NCBI GenBank assembly: GCA_030280995.1
Contig: JASXTE010000002.1
Coordinates: 28,441,183 to 28,505,182, forward strand
DNA from: Hemileia vastatrix
Taxonomy: Eukaryota; Basidiomycota; Pucciniomycetes; Pucciniales; Zaghouaniaceae
DNA length: 64,000 nt
Direction of reading: 5' to 3'
The notes under the pieces were generated by a model that saw nothing but the letters and a program-made list of their open reading frames with translations, had not been told where the DNA came from and did no database searches. The position numbers and the translations under genes were made by a program. Position 1 is the stretch's first letter, and every line of letters begins with the position of its first letter. Shown here piece by piece: positions 33,861 through 45,888 of this stretch.

Positions 33861-34757
33861 CCGTCTCTTCTTCTCATATTCAAATGATTTTTCAATAAAT
33901 TTTTGAGCATGATTTCTACATAGTTGTTGCATTTGAAGAAAATATTTTACACCAGGATGTAAATCCAATTTAGGTATTTTATTATTGAGAATTTGGGCAG
34001 GAGTATTTAGAACATATCCAAGCCAGAGCTCAAAAGGCTTCCTTTGAGTAACAGAATGAACAGTGCTATTATAAGCAAATTCCAACCCAGGAAGTAAGGT
34101 AACCCAATCATGAGTGAATCTGTCATTGTCTTTATACTCAAGGCCAAAGGCACAGTACCTTCTTATCATGTCCATTAGAGTCTGAATCATTCTTTCAGCT
34201 AATCTATCAGTCTGAGGGTGATGGGCAGTAGATAGTTTCAGATCACAACTACAAACATCCATCAGAGACATCCAAAATTCAGAAGTAAATTTAGGGTCTC
34301 TGTCAGAGATTATGGCTTTAGGAAACCCAGCAGTATTAAACATATGAGACCACCATAAGAAAGATAATTTTTTAGTGGAAACATCCTTGTGAGTAGGGAT
34401 AAATTTACACATTTTGGTGAATCTGTCCACAATAACCCAACAAGAGTTATAACTGTTTTCTCCAGCAATAGGTAATCCTGTTACAAAATACATGTTTATT
34501 ATCTGCCATTGTGCATCAGGAGGTTCAATATGTTGCATTAATCAAGCTCTCTTACCCAACAATCTTTTTGATTTTTGGAAAGAATCACAAGATTCAACAT
34601 ATAATTTGGTGTCTTCAGACATATTAACCCACCAAGCAGTGTTTTTAATTCTGATCATTGTTTTTTCAAGATCAAAATTTCCAGCTAATATGTCATCATG
34701 ACAAATTTTCAAGATGATTTCTTTCATAGAAGGAGGAATAACAATGACATTACTCAA
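33861..34757 (-). pseudogene. C2 pol: integrase (broken)
   Basis: Minus strand, read from 34757: CHDDILAGNFDLEKT, in which the second His of the zinc finger is Asn, then YVESCDSFQKSKRL (second Cys lost). A stop near 34540 precedes the core. The core has FVTGLPIAG (first Asp lost), VIVDRFTKMCKFIP, AIISDRDPKFTSEFW with the second catalytic Asp, and E of DRLAERMIQTL. The frame is cut by B1 at 33860; the extra residues read into the LTR are not real. C1 (51560-52400) is the better guide to the original. Confidence 0.85.
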
Positions 34758-34805
34758 ATTTCTTCTATAATATAGATATCCTTCATCAATTAAAAATTTA
34801 CCTTT

Positions 34806-36356
34806 CTACAAAGCCTTCTGGTACTTTGTTGGAAGGGTTTTAATTAATGCTTGTATTGAAGCATTTTTTGGATCATTTAATATGGTGAATACCTTTTTCA
34901 AGTCAGTGTCCTTATCATATGAATCCAGAATAAGCTGTAATAGCTCTTCCTCCATATCAACCACATATATCCCATGAATATGAATAATTTCATCCTCAGG
35001 ATCATAAGCAGGATTAGAGTCATCATTTGGTAAAGGTAACCTTGATAACATATCCACATTTGAGTGAAAAATACCAGCCCTATGAATAATTGTCATTCTC
35101 CCTCTGTACTCTTGAACAGCTAACTGCCATCTGAACACATTTATGTTAGGTGTTTTCAAGTTTAAAAGGGATTTAACTGCACTTCAGTCAGTGACAAGTT
35201 CAAATTTCTGGTCATCTAGGTAATAATGTAACTTTTCTAGAGCCCACACTACAGCTAAGCATTCCAATTGAGTAGCACCATATTTCAATTCACTATTTCT
35301 CAAGGTTCTTGAAATATAACAAATTACTACTTCTGATACTTTATCATTCATCACTTGTTTTTGATGGAGGGCAGCACCCAGACCAATAAAGCTGGCATCA
35401 TTATATAAAACAAATGGCTGATTAAAATCAGGTAAAGCAAGAATAGGTGCTGACATCAAACAGTGTTTCATAGTGTCAAAGGCCCTTTGTCTTTCACTAT
35501 TCCAGACAAAAGCAACATCCTTTCTAGTCAATTGGGTAAGTGGTAAAGCTATGACTTGTTAATTTTTAATATACTGTCTATAGTATCCACACATTCCCAA
35601 AAAACTCTGTAGCTCTCTAACTGTATTAGGAGCCTTCACCTGTTGTATGGCTGCCGCTTTGTTCTGGTCAACACATATCTGTAAGCCTGAAACAAAATGA
35701 CCAAGAACTTTTAAAGAATGGAAACCAAATTTACATTTCTTCAAAGCAAGTGTCATATTTATCTCATCCATTTTTTGGAACACTTTTCACAGGTGGTTGT
35801 GATGGTCCTCAAATTTTTGTGAGAATATAATGATATCATCAATATAAACCATCAGCCATTCTTCAATTATCTCCTGATGGAATGTGTTATCCATGACTTT
35901 TTGAAAAACTGAAGGGGAATTTTTAGGGCCAAATGGCATCCTAACATACTTATAAATACCCATATGAGTAGAAATCATCAGAAAATTCTGAGAAATTTTC
36001 TCAACAGGTACCTGGTGATATCCCTTATTACCATCCAAACAGCTGATATATTTAGCACCCTTTAAGGTAGCATGTATAGAGCTAATTCTAGGCAAAGGAT
36101 AGATATCATCAACAGTATAAGTATTTAGTGCTCTATAATCACCACATAAACTGGCTTTATCTTTCTCATAAGAAATTACGACAGGTGGGATAACAAAATA
36201 TTTAGGTGTTTCAACTACTTTTTCAATAATATTCATTTTTAAAAGGGTAGAGATATTGTCTTCAATATCTTTTCTCTTTGTGAGAGAATCAGGATAAGGC
36301 TTCTTCTTTAAACTAGGTGGTATATCAGTTAATGGACAAGACAATGAGAGTTTCAT
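34806..36356 (-). pseudogene. C2 pol: reverse transcriptase and RNase H (broken)
   Basis: Minus strand from 36356: a SLCGDYRALN motif, RMPFGPKNSPSVFQ, and the catalytic YIDDIIIFS near 35840, a conventional Y-x-D-D. The thumb/connection has LGMCGYYRQYIKN. RNase H carries LYNDASFIGLGAALHQ near 35400 and ends FELVTD near 35190. The stretch to 34806 includes HRAGIFHSNVDMLSRLP, the usual end of RNase H. Stops separate the pieces at about 35786, 35558 and 35183. Confidence 0.88.
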
Positions 36357-36368
36357 TTTTTCTTTAAC

Positions 36369-36996
36369 TCATCCTAGTTCATGTGACCCATGAGCAAAGG
36401 CCATAGGAAAAGACTTTATCAAGTTAATGATGGAATCTTTATCCTCACCAGAAAGTTGTTCTCCAAAAGAGGCATTTTCAATTTCAGACATAGGGGCATG
36501 CATTTCTTTTGTAGATCTTCCATTATATTGAACCACAGAATTACATGTGTTCAATTCTGGTTTTAATAATTTTTTGGGGGAGGAAAACTTAAATTTTCTC
36601 TTCCCATTTATCCCCATTGTGAAGCATTGGTTTGAAGGATCTAATTTTATGCCATATTTGGTTAAAATGACATTTCCTATGATAAACCAACTGCTTAAAT
36701 TATCATTTTTCATGACAAGAAAATCAAAAATAGCTCTTAAAAAACCATGGTTATATTTAAAAAATACTATGGCCTTGTATTTACCAATGGGGAATAAAAC
36801 TGAGCCATAACCTCTCCAATTTTCAGAAGTGACAGGCATCAATTTTGATTTATAGTCTTGATACACTGAAGCAAGTTCTTATCAGATACTACACTTCCTC
36901 CAGCTCCAGAATCCAGAACAACTTCCATGCTGGTTCCATTGATCAAGACTGGTGCTTTGAGAGGGGCAATTACAATTGAGCTATCCTCAATATTCT
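36369..36996 (-). pseudogene. C2 protease region (broken)
   Basis: Minus strand. Near 36900 the frame reads a VLDSGAGGSVVSD-type active site (Asp-Ser-Gly of a retropepsin) split by a frameshift at about 36870. Downstream it continues YGSVLFPIGKYKA and FVVMKNDNLS-like sequence to the RT start. C1 has the same region open at 54651-53692. Confidence 0.78.
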
Positions 36997-37900
36997 TTAT
37001 GATCTCAGAATCCTCAACTGTAGATAAACATTATTATCAATATCAATAGTATTTAAATAATGAATATCTTCTTGCAGAATCAAGATTTCTTGTTGAGATT
37101 CATATGAAATATTGCTGGCACAATCACTTGAAGTAAAATCCAGTTCTATTGTGTCATCATCCTTCTCCTCAGTTTGTTCAACAAGATTTATCCTCTTGTC
37201 ACAAACATGGCCTTTCTGCCAAGGCTTGTTGCATTTGAAGCAAGTGTTTGTTGCATACTTTTTAGGTGCAACAGGGGCAGAAGGTTTACCAACCTTTTCC
37301 AGAGGTTTCTGTTGGTAAGTGGAGGATTTCTCCAAAGGGGTCCTAGGAATGAATCTTCTGGAATCATACTTGTTGTTTAGAAGGATCTCATTGCAAGTAT
37401 TAATGAAAGAAGAGGGTTCTCTGGAGAACTCAGTCCTAGCCACTATCAAGTCTCTCAGAGACATTGGTAATTTATAAAGGATCCTGTCCTTCCATAACTC
37501 AAACTTCATATTTGGGTCCATTGCCCTCAAGATTTTTACAAGTTTTATTAAGAACTCAATGGGTTTATCAGGGAAAGAGCTATATCTAGTTTCCTCATAC
37601 TGCCTTTGTTGAGCCATTCTGAACTTGGATCCACCAAATTGTGCTTTAATCAATTTTTTCCAATCTTCCTATGAGTAGTCGTTTCTGTCCAGGAGAACAG
37701 ATTCATACCACATTAGGGCAACATTAGTAAACAAAGAAATTAACTTAGACACAATTTACTCATCTGGGAGTTTGTAAGAATTTTTTAAGTTATCAATTCT
37801 GCAAATAAATTTCTGCCAATCAGAAGAAGAATCACCATCAAATGTTGGGTACTGGTCAAGTTTTGGCCAATTCTTTTGATTTGAAGGAGTCTCCTTAGTA
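36997..37900 (-). pseudogene. C2 Gag core with zinc knuckle (broken)
   Basis: Minus strand: a LDQYPTFDGDSSSDWQ start near 37860, a Ty3-type Gag core (QFGGSKFRMAQQRQYEETRY; LYKLPMSLRDLIVARTEF), then CFKCNKPWQKGHVC near 37230, a C-x2-C...G-H-x-C knuckle. At least two stops lie before 37653. The core packages element RNA when functional. Confidence 0.84.
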
Positions 37901-39438
37901 CCAGATTATTTCTGAGTGAGGAGCAGCTGTAACTTCTCTAGTTGTGCAGTAATCTCATTGTTTAATCCTTCTGTTGAAGATCCTGGTGCATCATTAATTT
38001 TTTATGGAAACTCAGGGGTATCAACATGTATTTCTGGAACCAATTTTCCTTTAGATGAACTAGCCATAGGTAACTTTGGAGAATCCTGTACTATATGTTC
38101 CTTTAGAGAAATCTCAAAATATTTTTGAACATTAAACAATGAGTTCAATTTCTCCTCAATGGTTGTTAGTCTGGTTTTCACTCTTGGAAGACTAGATAAA
38201 CTCTCATTAACTGTTGCAAAAGATATCTGGGTTTAATTTTGAAAAGATAAATAATGATCACTTAATCTTTTCAGGTTCATCTTATCTACCTCTAGTTCCA
38301 GGCAACAGGTAGATACAGTATCTTTCAGTTTAGACAAATCATTTTTGATATTTTGCCATAAAGAAACTTTCTTTTCATGGGTTGCTTTGTAATGAGACAA
38401 ATCATCAGAAACTCTCTGTAACTCACTCCTCAATTCTTGATGACCCTGTTCAGTTAACAAAATATTATATTTCTGAGTCAATTGCATGTTGTTCATGATA
38501 TGATTTTGTTTAGCAATAATATCCCTCAAATATTCATCATTGATTTTAGCTACATCTGGAGTGTTTCTCAGTAAGGAAACAGAGTAACTTTCCAGATTCT
38601 CATAAAACTCAGGTTCAAGTGTTTCATTAATAATAGCCATATCAGGATTTATCATTGAAGTAGCAATTAGAACTAAAGGATTAGATACATTTGAAATTTG
38701 AGTAATTTGTCTACTGTTCTCAGCCTCTACAGGTCTCACAGTCTCATCTCCTCTTCCAGAATTACCTGAGGGAACTGAATTAGTTACAAGAAATGGTACT
38801 TGTAAATCAATAGTGGGGCTTACAAAGGTTTGCTGGGCAAGATCATATTGTTTTTTCTTCTTCTTCCTCCTTGATAGGGGTAAGGAGGTCTGGGGTTGAC
38901 TTGGCTGTTGGGTCTTGATGGACCTGCTTGGGGCAATTGAGTCTTTTGATTTCAAGACAGGTAATACCTCTGAGTGTTTAGCCAATCCCTCTGCCACTTG
39001 GATACTTCCACTTTCTCTGGCTGCTGGGGAGCCAATTGATGAAGATCCCTGGGGGGAGGAGGTCTCCTCTTCTCTTGAAGAAAAGCATCTATTTTTCTTA
39101 CCTTTTCTTCTAGAGCATCTACTTTTGACCTCAATCTCAAGTTTTCTGTCCTTAATTCCTTTATGTGTGTTGACAGGTTCTTTACTTGTTGAGGTAGTGG
39201 CATCTTTTTTATTTTGAAGCCTTTTGGAAGTTCTTCTGGGGGGTTTATTACAGGTTTCTGTTCCTGAGTTGTTTCTACCAGAATTTCCACCTCCTCCATT
39301 TCTACATCCTGATTGATGAAATGATTGATTAATTTGAGATAATTTACCAGTTAAATGAGAACTCACAGAAGTAGCCTCATCATAATCAATTAAATCCAAT
39401 TCCTCTTCACATGCAGCAGAGACACCGTGATCAGTCAT
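37901..39438 (-). pseudogene. C2 Gag N-terminal extension (coiled coil; frameshifted)
   Basis: About 500 codons precede the Gag core. The first part, conserved with C1, is read at 39299-38952: KGFKIKKMPLPQQVKNLSTHIKELR (two segments), a leucine-heptad coiled coil. The second part at about 38880-38233 is a long charged, helical stretch (LRDIIAKQNHIMNN..., SELQRVSDDLSHYKATHEKK). The frames change between the two parts, so at least one frameshift is present, and a stop follows at 38233. I recognise no known domain beyond coiled coil; it is specific to family C here. Confidence 0.65.
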
Positions 39439-40263
39439 TTCTAATTTTTACTGCAATGAGAGAGGGAGACAGTAAGATGAATTAGTTTGTATTTTTACTT
39501 TTATTTAAAGAAAAATAATAAAATAAAATTTCTCAGGATAAAATCAACTAAAATAATAATCAATTTAATAATTCAAAAAAATTTAAAACCAGTATATATT
39601 AAAATAAACTGAAGAATTAAATTTAAATTTCTTATTAACAATTTTATGATAATTATTATCAGGATTTTAAATCAACTGAGATTTTAATAATTAAAAGGAC
39701 TTAATGTCTACTGAAATATTAAATATGACAGAAAAAAAATTTATTGTCAGGACAATTTGTCAACTGGAACAAATAAAATTTATAATATATCAGGACAAGA
39801 GTCAACTGAAAATTATAATGAATAAAATTTTTTTTAATATATAATTTATTACATCTAGGACTAAGAACACAATTGCTCTATCTTTGTCAACCAGGAAAAA
39901 TAAAATATATAAAAAAATTTAATTGCAATTTACTAGACACCTCCCCCTGTTAAATGAGCAAATTAATGCCACTTACAGAGTGCTGAGTAAAAGGAAATAC
40001 GTAGAGTATGAAGAGTGCAAAGTGACCCAAGAATAGTAATCAATAATTACCACAAAATATATAACTATTAGATAGTATATAAGCCTAAGTTTGGAGCACA
40101 GTTCGATTCCCATTTGCAGCAAAAAAAAATAAGTCACGTGACGTATGACATTCATCGTTTTTGTTCTCCACTTGTCCTTATAGGTACCTCAATGGCGATG
40201 GTCCCACGGTCTCCAGTCCTCAAGATAACAATGCGCCGTCAACAATTTGGAAAGGCCCCCAAT
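39439..40263 (-). other. C2 leader and primer-binding site
   Basis: 825 bp, AT-rich, without a gene. Next to the 5' LTR the minus strand reads AT then TGGGGGCCTTTCC (40249-40261), a TGG-initial primer-binding site different from that of A and B. C1 has TGAGGGCCTTTCTG in the same place. Confidence 0.7.
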
Positions 40264-40657
40264 TTTCAATGGTTCTTTCAAGTCTAGAAGATTTTATAGA
40301 GAGGTCCAATGGCAATAACAACGATTTTTAGGGTCTTCAAACTCAGGTACGTATTTTCTATCTTAAAGATTAATTACTCAAATGACAAGAGGTGAAAGGT
40401 TTTAATTATTATTATAATTAATGAGTTAGAATTATGTAGTTGTAATTACTAAAACAATAATCAATAGAAATAAATATTTAATAGTAGTAATTGATTTAAT
40501 AAAATAAGCAAGTGATGGAATGATTCCCCAGAAGCACAAAAAGAGAGGGCCTTTTATAGGCAAAGATGTGAGATATAAAGACACAGAGTTAACACCACTT
40601 GATACAAGGGTATGGGAAAAAGAAACTAAATAAAGAGTGTATGTGAAATAATCAAAA
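40264..40657 (-). repeat. 5' LTR of C2 (right), truncated
   Basis: Only about 394 of 803 bp remain. It matches 20449-20842 with scattered differences, then changes abruptly at about 40657 into A2 pol sequence. No target duplication follows. Confidence 0.85.
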
Positions 40658-41257
40658 ATGGATATTTTTGTTGATGAAGATGGGGCTGTTGTTTGGGATG
40701 GCTCAAAATTGGAGAATGGTGTTTTTGTTGGTGAAGTGGATTCTTTTAAGATTCATTGGAATAGAAAGGATATGCCAAAGATTAGGGATTGGTGTCCTGG
40801 ATTGGCCAGTCATGTTGCTCATGTGTACATTAGTGATTTTTATGACAGAATTGTACCCTTGGATATTGTTTTGTTGGATTTTGAAGATGAGACCTGAAGT
40901 CAGATTGGGTTTTATTTTATTATGTTTGAATATCTGTTAACCTAAGAAAGGCCAGATACTTGTGATGATGATACTTGGGTAGCAATCAAGAAAAAGAGTC
41001 CTGGCTTTTATGTGTCAAGAAAGAGGTTAATGAGGAGGAGACATCCAGATCCTCAAGTGGTGTTGACTCAGAAGAAGGGTCAAGAATTGGTTTTGAAGTC
41101 CTTGCATGAAGACCTTGGTCATGGAGGCTTTGGGGAGACTTATAGAAGAGTAGCGGATAGATTTTGGTGGCCAGGTATGAAGTTGGCTGTGCAGGGTTGG
41201 GTTTAATCTTGTGAAGAATGTCAAAGAAGAATTCACTTGAAACCTAAAGAGGTTGGC
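40658..41257 (+). pseudogene. A2 pol, duplicated fragment: linker and integrase zinc finger
   Basis: Starts at an A position equal to 18737 and runs to TTGGC (41253-41257), where C-type DNA is inserted again. It is nearly identical to 18737-18886 plus 20001-20448, including the same CAA to TAA stop before SCEEC, but lacks the solo B LTR and has its own TGG to TGA near 40896. Two copies of one pol segment within one element cannot be original. Confidence 0.88.
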
Positions 41258-42059
41258 TGTCAATGGTTCTTTCAAGTCTAGAAGATTTTATAGAGAAGTC
41301 AAATGGCGATAACAACGATTTTTAGGGTCTTCAAACTCAGGTACGTATTTTATATCTTAAAGATTAATTACTCAAATGATAAGAGGTAAAAGGTTTTAAT
41401 TATTATTATAATTAATGAGTTAGATATACGTAGTTGTAAGTACTAAAACAATAATCAATAGTAATAAATATTTAATAGTAGTAATTGATTTAATAAAATA
41501 AGTAAGTAATGGAATAATTCCCCAGAAGCACAAAAAGAGAGGGCCTTTTATAGGCAAAGTTGTGAGATACAAAGACACGGAGTTAACACCACTTGATACA
41601 AGGGTATGGGAAAAAGAAACTAAATAAAGAGTGTATGTGAAATAATAAAAAATATACTAAATGGTGCGTCAATAAAAGACATCACTTTATTTGAAATAAG
41701 ACTTTAAATCCCTTGATCCGTCACATTTAGTACAAAAACATTTGATTTAAAATTTTGATTTAACAAAATTTAAATAAAGGAATTTGAAAAGTTTTATATT
41801 TTTATATTTTTATATTTTTAATACTATTTTTATTCCCTTTCATCTGTATTACTGAGCATGGTGTTAGGGAAAAAATGTATGTAACAGTTACTTATTTTTA
41901 TTAATTATTTACATTACTTACTGTACTTAGCTAGTTAGTTGTAAGTAATACATAAGTAGTTTGTAAATAATTAATTATTAATAAGGAGTAAAAGGCGTGG
42001 CTTCTTCTCAGTAAGATAATTAATTATTTTACTGGGTAAGTCTAGTAGTCTGGCTGACA
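41258..42059 (-). repeat. Solo LTR of C2 type in A2 integrase
   Basis: 802 bp, TGTCAATGG...CTGGCTGACA, with an exact 5-bp duplication TTGGC on both sides (41253-41257, 42060-42064). This is the same insertion point as C2 at 20449. It resembles the left C2 LTR much more than the right one. Confidence 0.93.
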
Positions 42060-42975
42060 TTGGCCGTGCTACTGGTGAAACAACTGTGTTTGGAAGAGTC
42101 AGTTTGGATGCTGTCTATATCAAAGAGGGCAGGTATAAATACTTGATTGTTTCCATGGATGATTTGTCTGGCTGGGTTGAGGTAGTGTCTCTGGTGAATT
42201 TTACTGCCAAAAATGTGGCAGAATTTTTGAAGAAAGAATGGGTGTTTAGGTATGGGTTGATGAAGTTGGTGACTGTTGATGGTGGGCCAGAGTTTGAAGC
42301 TGAATTCAAAGAATCTGTGGAAAGTATTGGTTCTAAATTCAGAGTGGTTACACCTTATTGTCCTGAATCTGAAGGAATGGTTGAAAGAGGCCATCAAGTC
42401 ATCAAAAATGCTTTGGTGAAGTTGTGTGGAGATAGTGCTGAAAAATGGAGTCATTATTTACCCTTGGTGTTATTTGCTGATAGAGTCACTGTGAAGAGGA
42501 CAACTGGCTATTCTACTTATGAGCAAATGTTTGGTCTGAAAGCTGTTCTACCAGTGGACTTGGAAGCTTTCTCTTTTCTTGGAATTGATTGGGATGATGT
42601 GCACTCATCAGAAGAATTGCTGTGTGCCAGGATGAAACAGTTGGAATGTAGAGAGGAATCTCAAGAGAAGGCATACTCTAGAATGATGAAGATTAGGAAT
42701 AAATCAGTCAGATACTGGGACAAGAAGTTGGCTCATAGACTCAGGAATCCCTTGAAACCTGGTTGTTTGGTTTTGGTTTATATTAGAAGTTTGGAGAGTC
42801 AGTGGGGAAAGATGTTTGCTGACAGATGGAATGGACCTTACAGAGTCAAATCTCAGGTTCCTGGAGGTTCTTATGTTTGGGAGGAGTTAGATGGTGCAGT
42901 CTTAAAGAAGAGAGTGGCTGCTGATCAGGTAAAAAAATTTTACCCTGGAGGCACAAAAAGTGAAGAAGATTGACT
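42060..42975 (+). pseudogene. A2 pol, last part: integrase core and C-terminus
   Basis: Starts in frame after the duplication (GRATGETTVFGRVSLDAVY) and is open to TGA at 42973-42975. It shows the D,D-E core: SLDAVYIKEGRYKYL, LVTVDGGPEFEAEF near 42280, and E of EGMVERGHQ near 42380. Then come GLKAVLPVDLEAFS and the end VAADQVKKFYPGG. This is the best-preserved family A integrase core and shows what A1 lost by deletion. Counted as a pseudogene because the upstream zinc finger is broken. Confidence 0.88.
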
Positions 42976-44186
42976 CCGCAATGAGGATAAACTATGGAAC
43001 ATTCTTTAAATTTGGATTTTGGTGATGCTTTGCATCTGTTTTGTTGAAAACTTTTTGTTAGAAGGTACCCATGGGTGAAGCTTCTAGATTTTGTTTGGTA
43101 AGTGTGGGGATAACTGATGGGCTGGCTGCTCTAACAACAGTTACACCAGACTGTCTGTTTCCAACCCCTTCTCTTAATTTGGTTGAACCCTAGTATTGGT
43201 TTTTCTTCACAGGTTTCTAGTCCTCTATGACTTTAAACTTGAAATTCTTTTGGCTTTAAAGTTCCAGACACTTCACGCTTATTGGTTTTGGTTTAATGTG
43301 TTGGATTTTGTGTTTTGTTAGAAGGTACCCAGGAGGGGCTTCTAGATTTTATTTTGGCAAGTGTGGGGGTATCTGATGATCTGGCTGCTCTTTAGAACAG
43401 TTACCCCAAAATGTCTGTTTCAAGTATTTTGTTTGACCTAGTTGAATCCTAGTTCTGGTTTTTGTTATTCAGGGTTTAAGTCCACTATGACTTTAAACTG
43501 GCTTACTGGTTCAAGATGGAATTCTTTGGTTTTGGTGGTGGATCACTGGTGGTCTACCATCATTTTTACTTATTGTAGGGAGCCCACCCAGTGATCTTTT
43601 CCTTGGACTGGACTTTCTATGAACCTGTATTTTTTTTCTTTTCTTTAATTTTTGTGTCCATGGTTGTGTTAGATAGTAGCTTTTAATTATTTTCTTTTTT
43701 CTCTTTTTTTCTTTTAATTTTTTATAGGAGTTATTAGGATAAAAAGTGGGAAAAATCACAAAATTGTATTATATGGTGTCACCACATCAGGGTCACCTGT
43801 ATGTGGGCAAGCATTGGTTGTGAAAGGCTTATAAATTGTCAGGGCAATGCTATTTTATTTCTTTCTCTTATTATTCTCTTAAATTCTATTTATTTCATCT
43901 TTATTGTTTATTTCAATTCATTTAATAAATATTGAACAGTGTATCCACATCAAGGTGCACTTGGATGTGGGTAAGGTATCAGGGGATCAGCTCATCAATT
44001 GGCTGGGTGATACCATCTCTAACTATTATTTACCTTTTTATATTATTATTATTTATTTCATTTTAATTTTTCAGCTCTCATATTTTTGGTTAATTTTTGT
44101 TTATTTATTTCCAAGTTTTTTTTAGTATGTTAGTAGTTTAAAATAAAAATAAAATTAATAAAAATAAAATAATAATAGTAAAAATA

Positions 44187-44217
<31 letters not shown>

Positions 44218-44396
44218 TAAATAAAATAAAATAAAATAAAATAAAAATAGAACAAATTATATATATGTATATTTCTGTTAATTATTATTGTTCTCTCTAT
44301 TTAGTGACTTATAAATTTCTTTCTTGTTTATTTTAATGTCTGGAAGAAAAAGCCTCTGGCAGTCAGTCCATATTATAGTGCCATTTTTGCTTTTTG
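42976..44396 (+). other. 3' non-coding tail of A2
   Basis: Homologous to A1 9626-12394 but without the satellite expansion. Contains two GTTAGAAGGTACCC blocks with hairpin P (a decayed copy near 43105 and a better one at 43366-43407), AGTC hairpin motifs near 43215 and 43473, CCACATC hairpins (43782-43806 with one mismatch; 43945-43970) and about 110 bp of A/T repeat at 44140-44255. Confidence 0.75.
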
Positions 44397-45888
44397 TTAG
44401 GATTGGAAAAAAAAACTGTGTTCATTGTGGTGTAGGTGGCTGGAAAGAGTATATGAATTATAATGGTCAGGGACCGGAGTGGAAGGTAATTTTTGAGAAG
44501 AAGTTGAAGAAGCGGGGATAGAGTGTTGGACAGTGTGCTTGATTATTCTAGACATCTTCCAGTGGTCATCAAGGAGCTGTTTTCTCAGATTCTTTTCAAA
44601 TTCATTCAACGGATTGTGGAGGGAAAAGACCTTAAGCATATTTGAACACATCATGCTTAGGTGTTGTTTCATGTCAGCATAATCCAGGGTTAAGGTAGTT
44701 TCTAGAGGTTGGAAAATTCCAATTGTAGTTTCATTAGGCGGGGTTCCAACTACACAGAAGAATTAGATCAGTAATTGTTCTCTGTTAAAGAAATTGGATT
44801 TATTAATTGGTACTTACAGATTGGGAGCTCATCAGATTGGTAAGCAACTGGGATTTGAGCTGTTGAAGAAAGATGAATGGATGTTGAAGGAGGATCAACC
44901 AGATATAGGTATGGATTCTCATGATCATTCTCCAAATGGTGTTGAGAAGATGAAGGAGAAGAAGGGCATTCCTGTGGCCTGGTTGGAGCAGCAGGGCTGT
45001 TGTTGTTGTTGTGGACATTATTATTGCTTGGCCCAGTTGGGTTGGACACTGGTGGTGAAGAACCAGGGTTGTTGAAGGAAGGATCAGCAGAAGGTGACCT
45101 GGAAGCTGATTGTGATTTGCTAGATGAAGATCTAGAAGAAAGGGAACCATCAGAAGAATAATTGGCGGACAGAGGAGAGGTGCAGTTAGTTCTTCTAGAA
45201 GTAACCAGAGATTTTTGTTTGGAAGCAGTGTTGCATGCTCTGGTGTATACAGAAGGTCCTCTGGCAGGTTTTCTAGAGATGTTGGAATTTTTGGGGTTGT
45301 CTGAGGAAGAAATTTTGTGTTTATGCATTGCTCTGGGAGCACTAGGAGGTGGTTGTGTAGAGTTGTTGGTGTTTAATGGTGTATTTTGGCTGTTATCTGG
45401 CTGAATTTGGGAGTTTTGAGACTGATTTTTGCTTTCTGGAAAGGCGGGTGGGCCACCTGGACACGGTCTAGAAGCCTGGGAGCTGATTTTGAAGCTGATT
45501 TGGCCAAATTATCTGAGATAAAAGCAGATTATTGAGAAGATAAAGCATGTCTTTTAGGGATTGATTAGGGAATAGAGCGGCACGATCTTCTGGAAGGAGC
45601 GGAAGATAAAGAAGAGGAAGCAGGTCCAAGTTCTGGTGACCTGGTAGGAGATCTGGAAATATATTTGCGTGAAGGTGAAGGTGGATGTATTGGATAGTTG
45701 GGGTCTCTGTCACATCTTTTCTTTTTATAGTTGCAAGAATCACAGGCTCTGTTATAGAATTTGGCTTGAGGAGTAGGAAGAGTGAAGGTACAAGGCCTTC
45801 ACATCTGGATGCACTGTTTACAAGCAAAGTCTTTTGGAGCAGTGAAGCAGGGAAGGTCTGATTGGTCAAAGTCTGGGGATTCCTCCAT
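44397..45888 (-). pseudogene. A2 antisense gene 1: Zn2Cys6-like protein, three exons, one stop
   Basis: Runs opposite to the element. Exons: 45888-45641, 45467-44818, 44749-44397, total 1251 nt (416 residues). The second intron (44750-44817) is GTAAGT...TTCTGTGTAG, joins in frame, and is conserved in A1. The first intron (45468-45640) has a non-canonical GTCACC donor but restores the frame in both copies, so it is less certain. Exon 1 has Cys 23, 26, 33, 49, 52, 59 (C-x2-C-x6-C-x15-C-x2-C-x6-C) with CNYKKKRCD-like basic residues, resembling a fungal binuclear zinc cluster with its halves in unusual order. Exon 2 is Ser/Pro/Asn-rich. Exon 3 is helical (FEKNLRKQLLDDHWKMSRII). Codon 30 is TGA, where A1 has TGC. 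Function unknown; DNA or RNA binding is a guess. Confidence 0.68.

Larger units (their letters stand above)
20449..40657 (-). mobile_element. Family C chromovirus C2 (minus strand), carrying B1, truncated at its right LTR
   Basis: Left (3') LTR 20449-21251, right (5') LTR 40264-40657 cut short. On the minus strand the order is LTR, PBS, Gag with N-terminal extension, protease, RT, RNase H, integrase, chromodomain, PPT (AGAGTGAGGGAG), LTR. B1 sits in the segment between integrase and chromodomain. The left flank is TTGGC; the matching right flank is missing because the sequence jumps at 40657/40658 into a second copy of A2 pol. Coding regions contain stops. Confidence 0.83.

Noticed and set aside
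33666..33864. Extension of the C2 integrase ORF past 33861
   Set aside because: The frame runs across the CCGT duplication into the B1 LTR; those residues are chimeric, not part of either protein.
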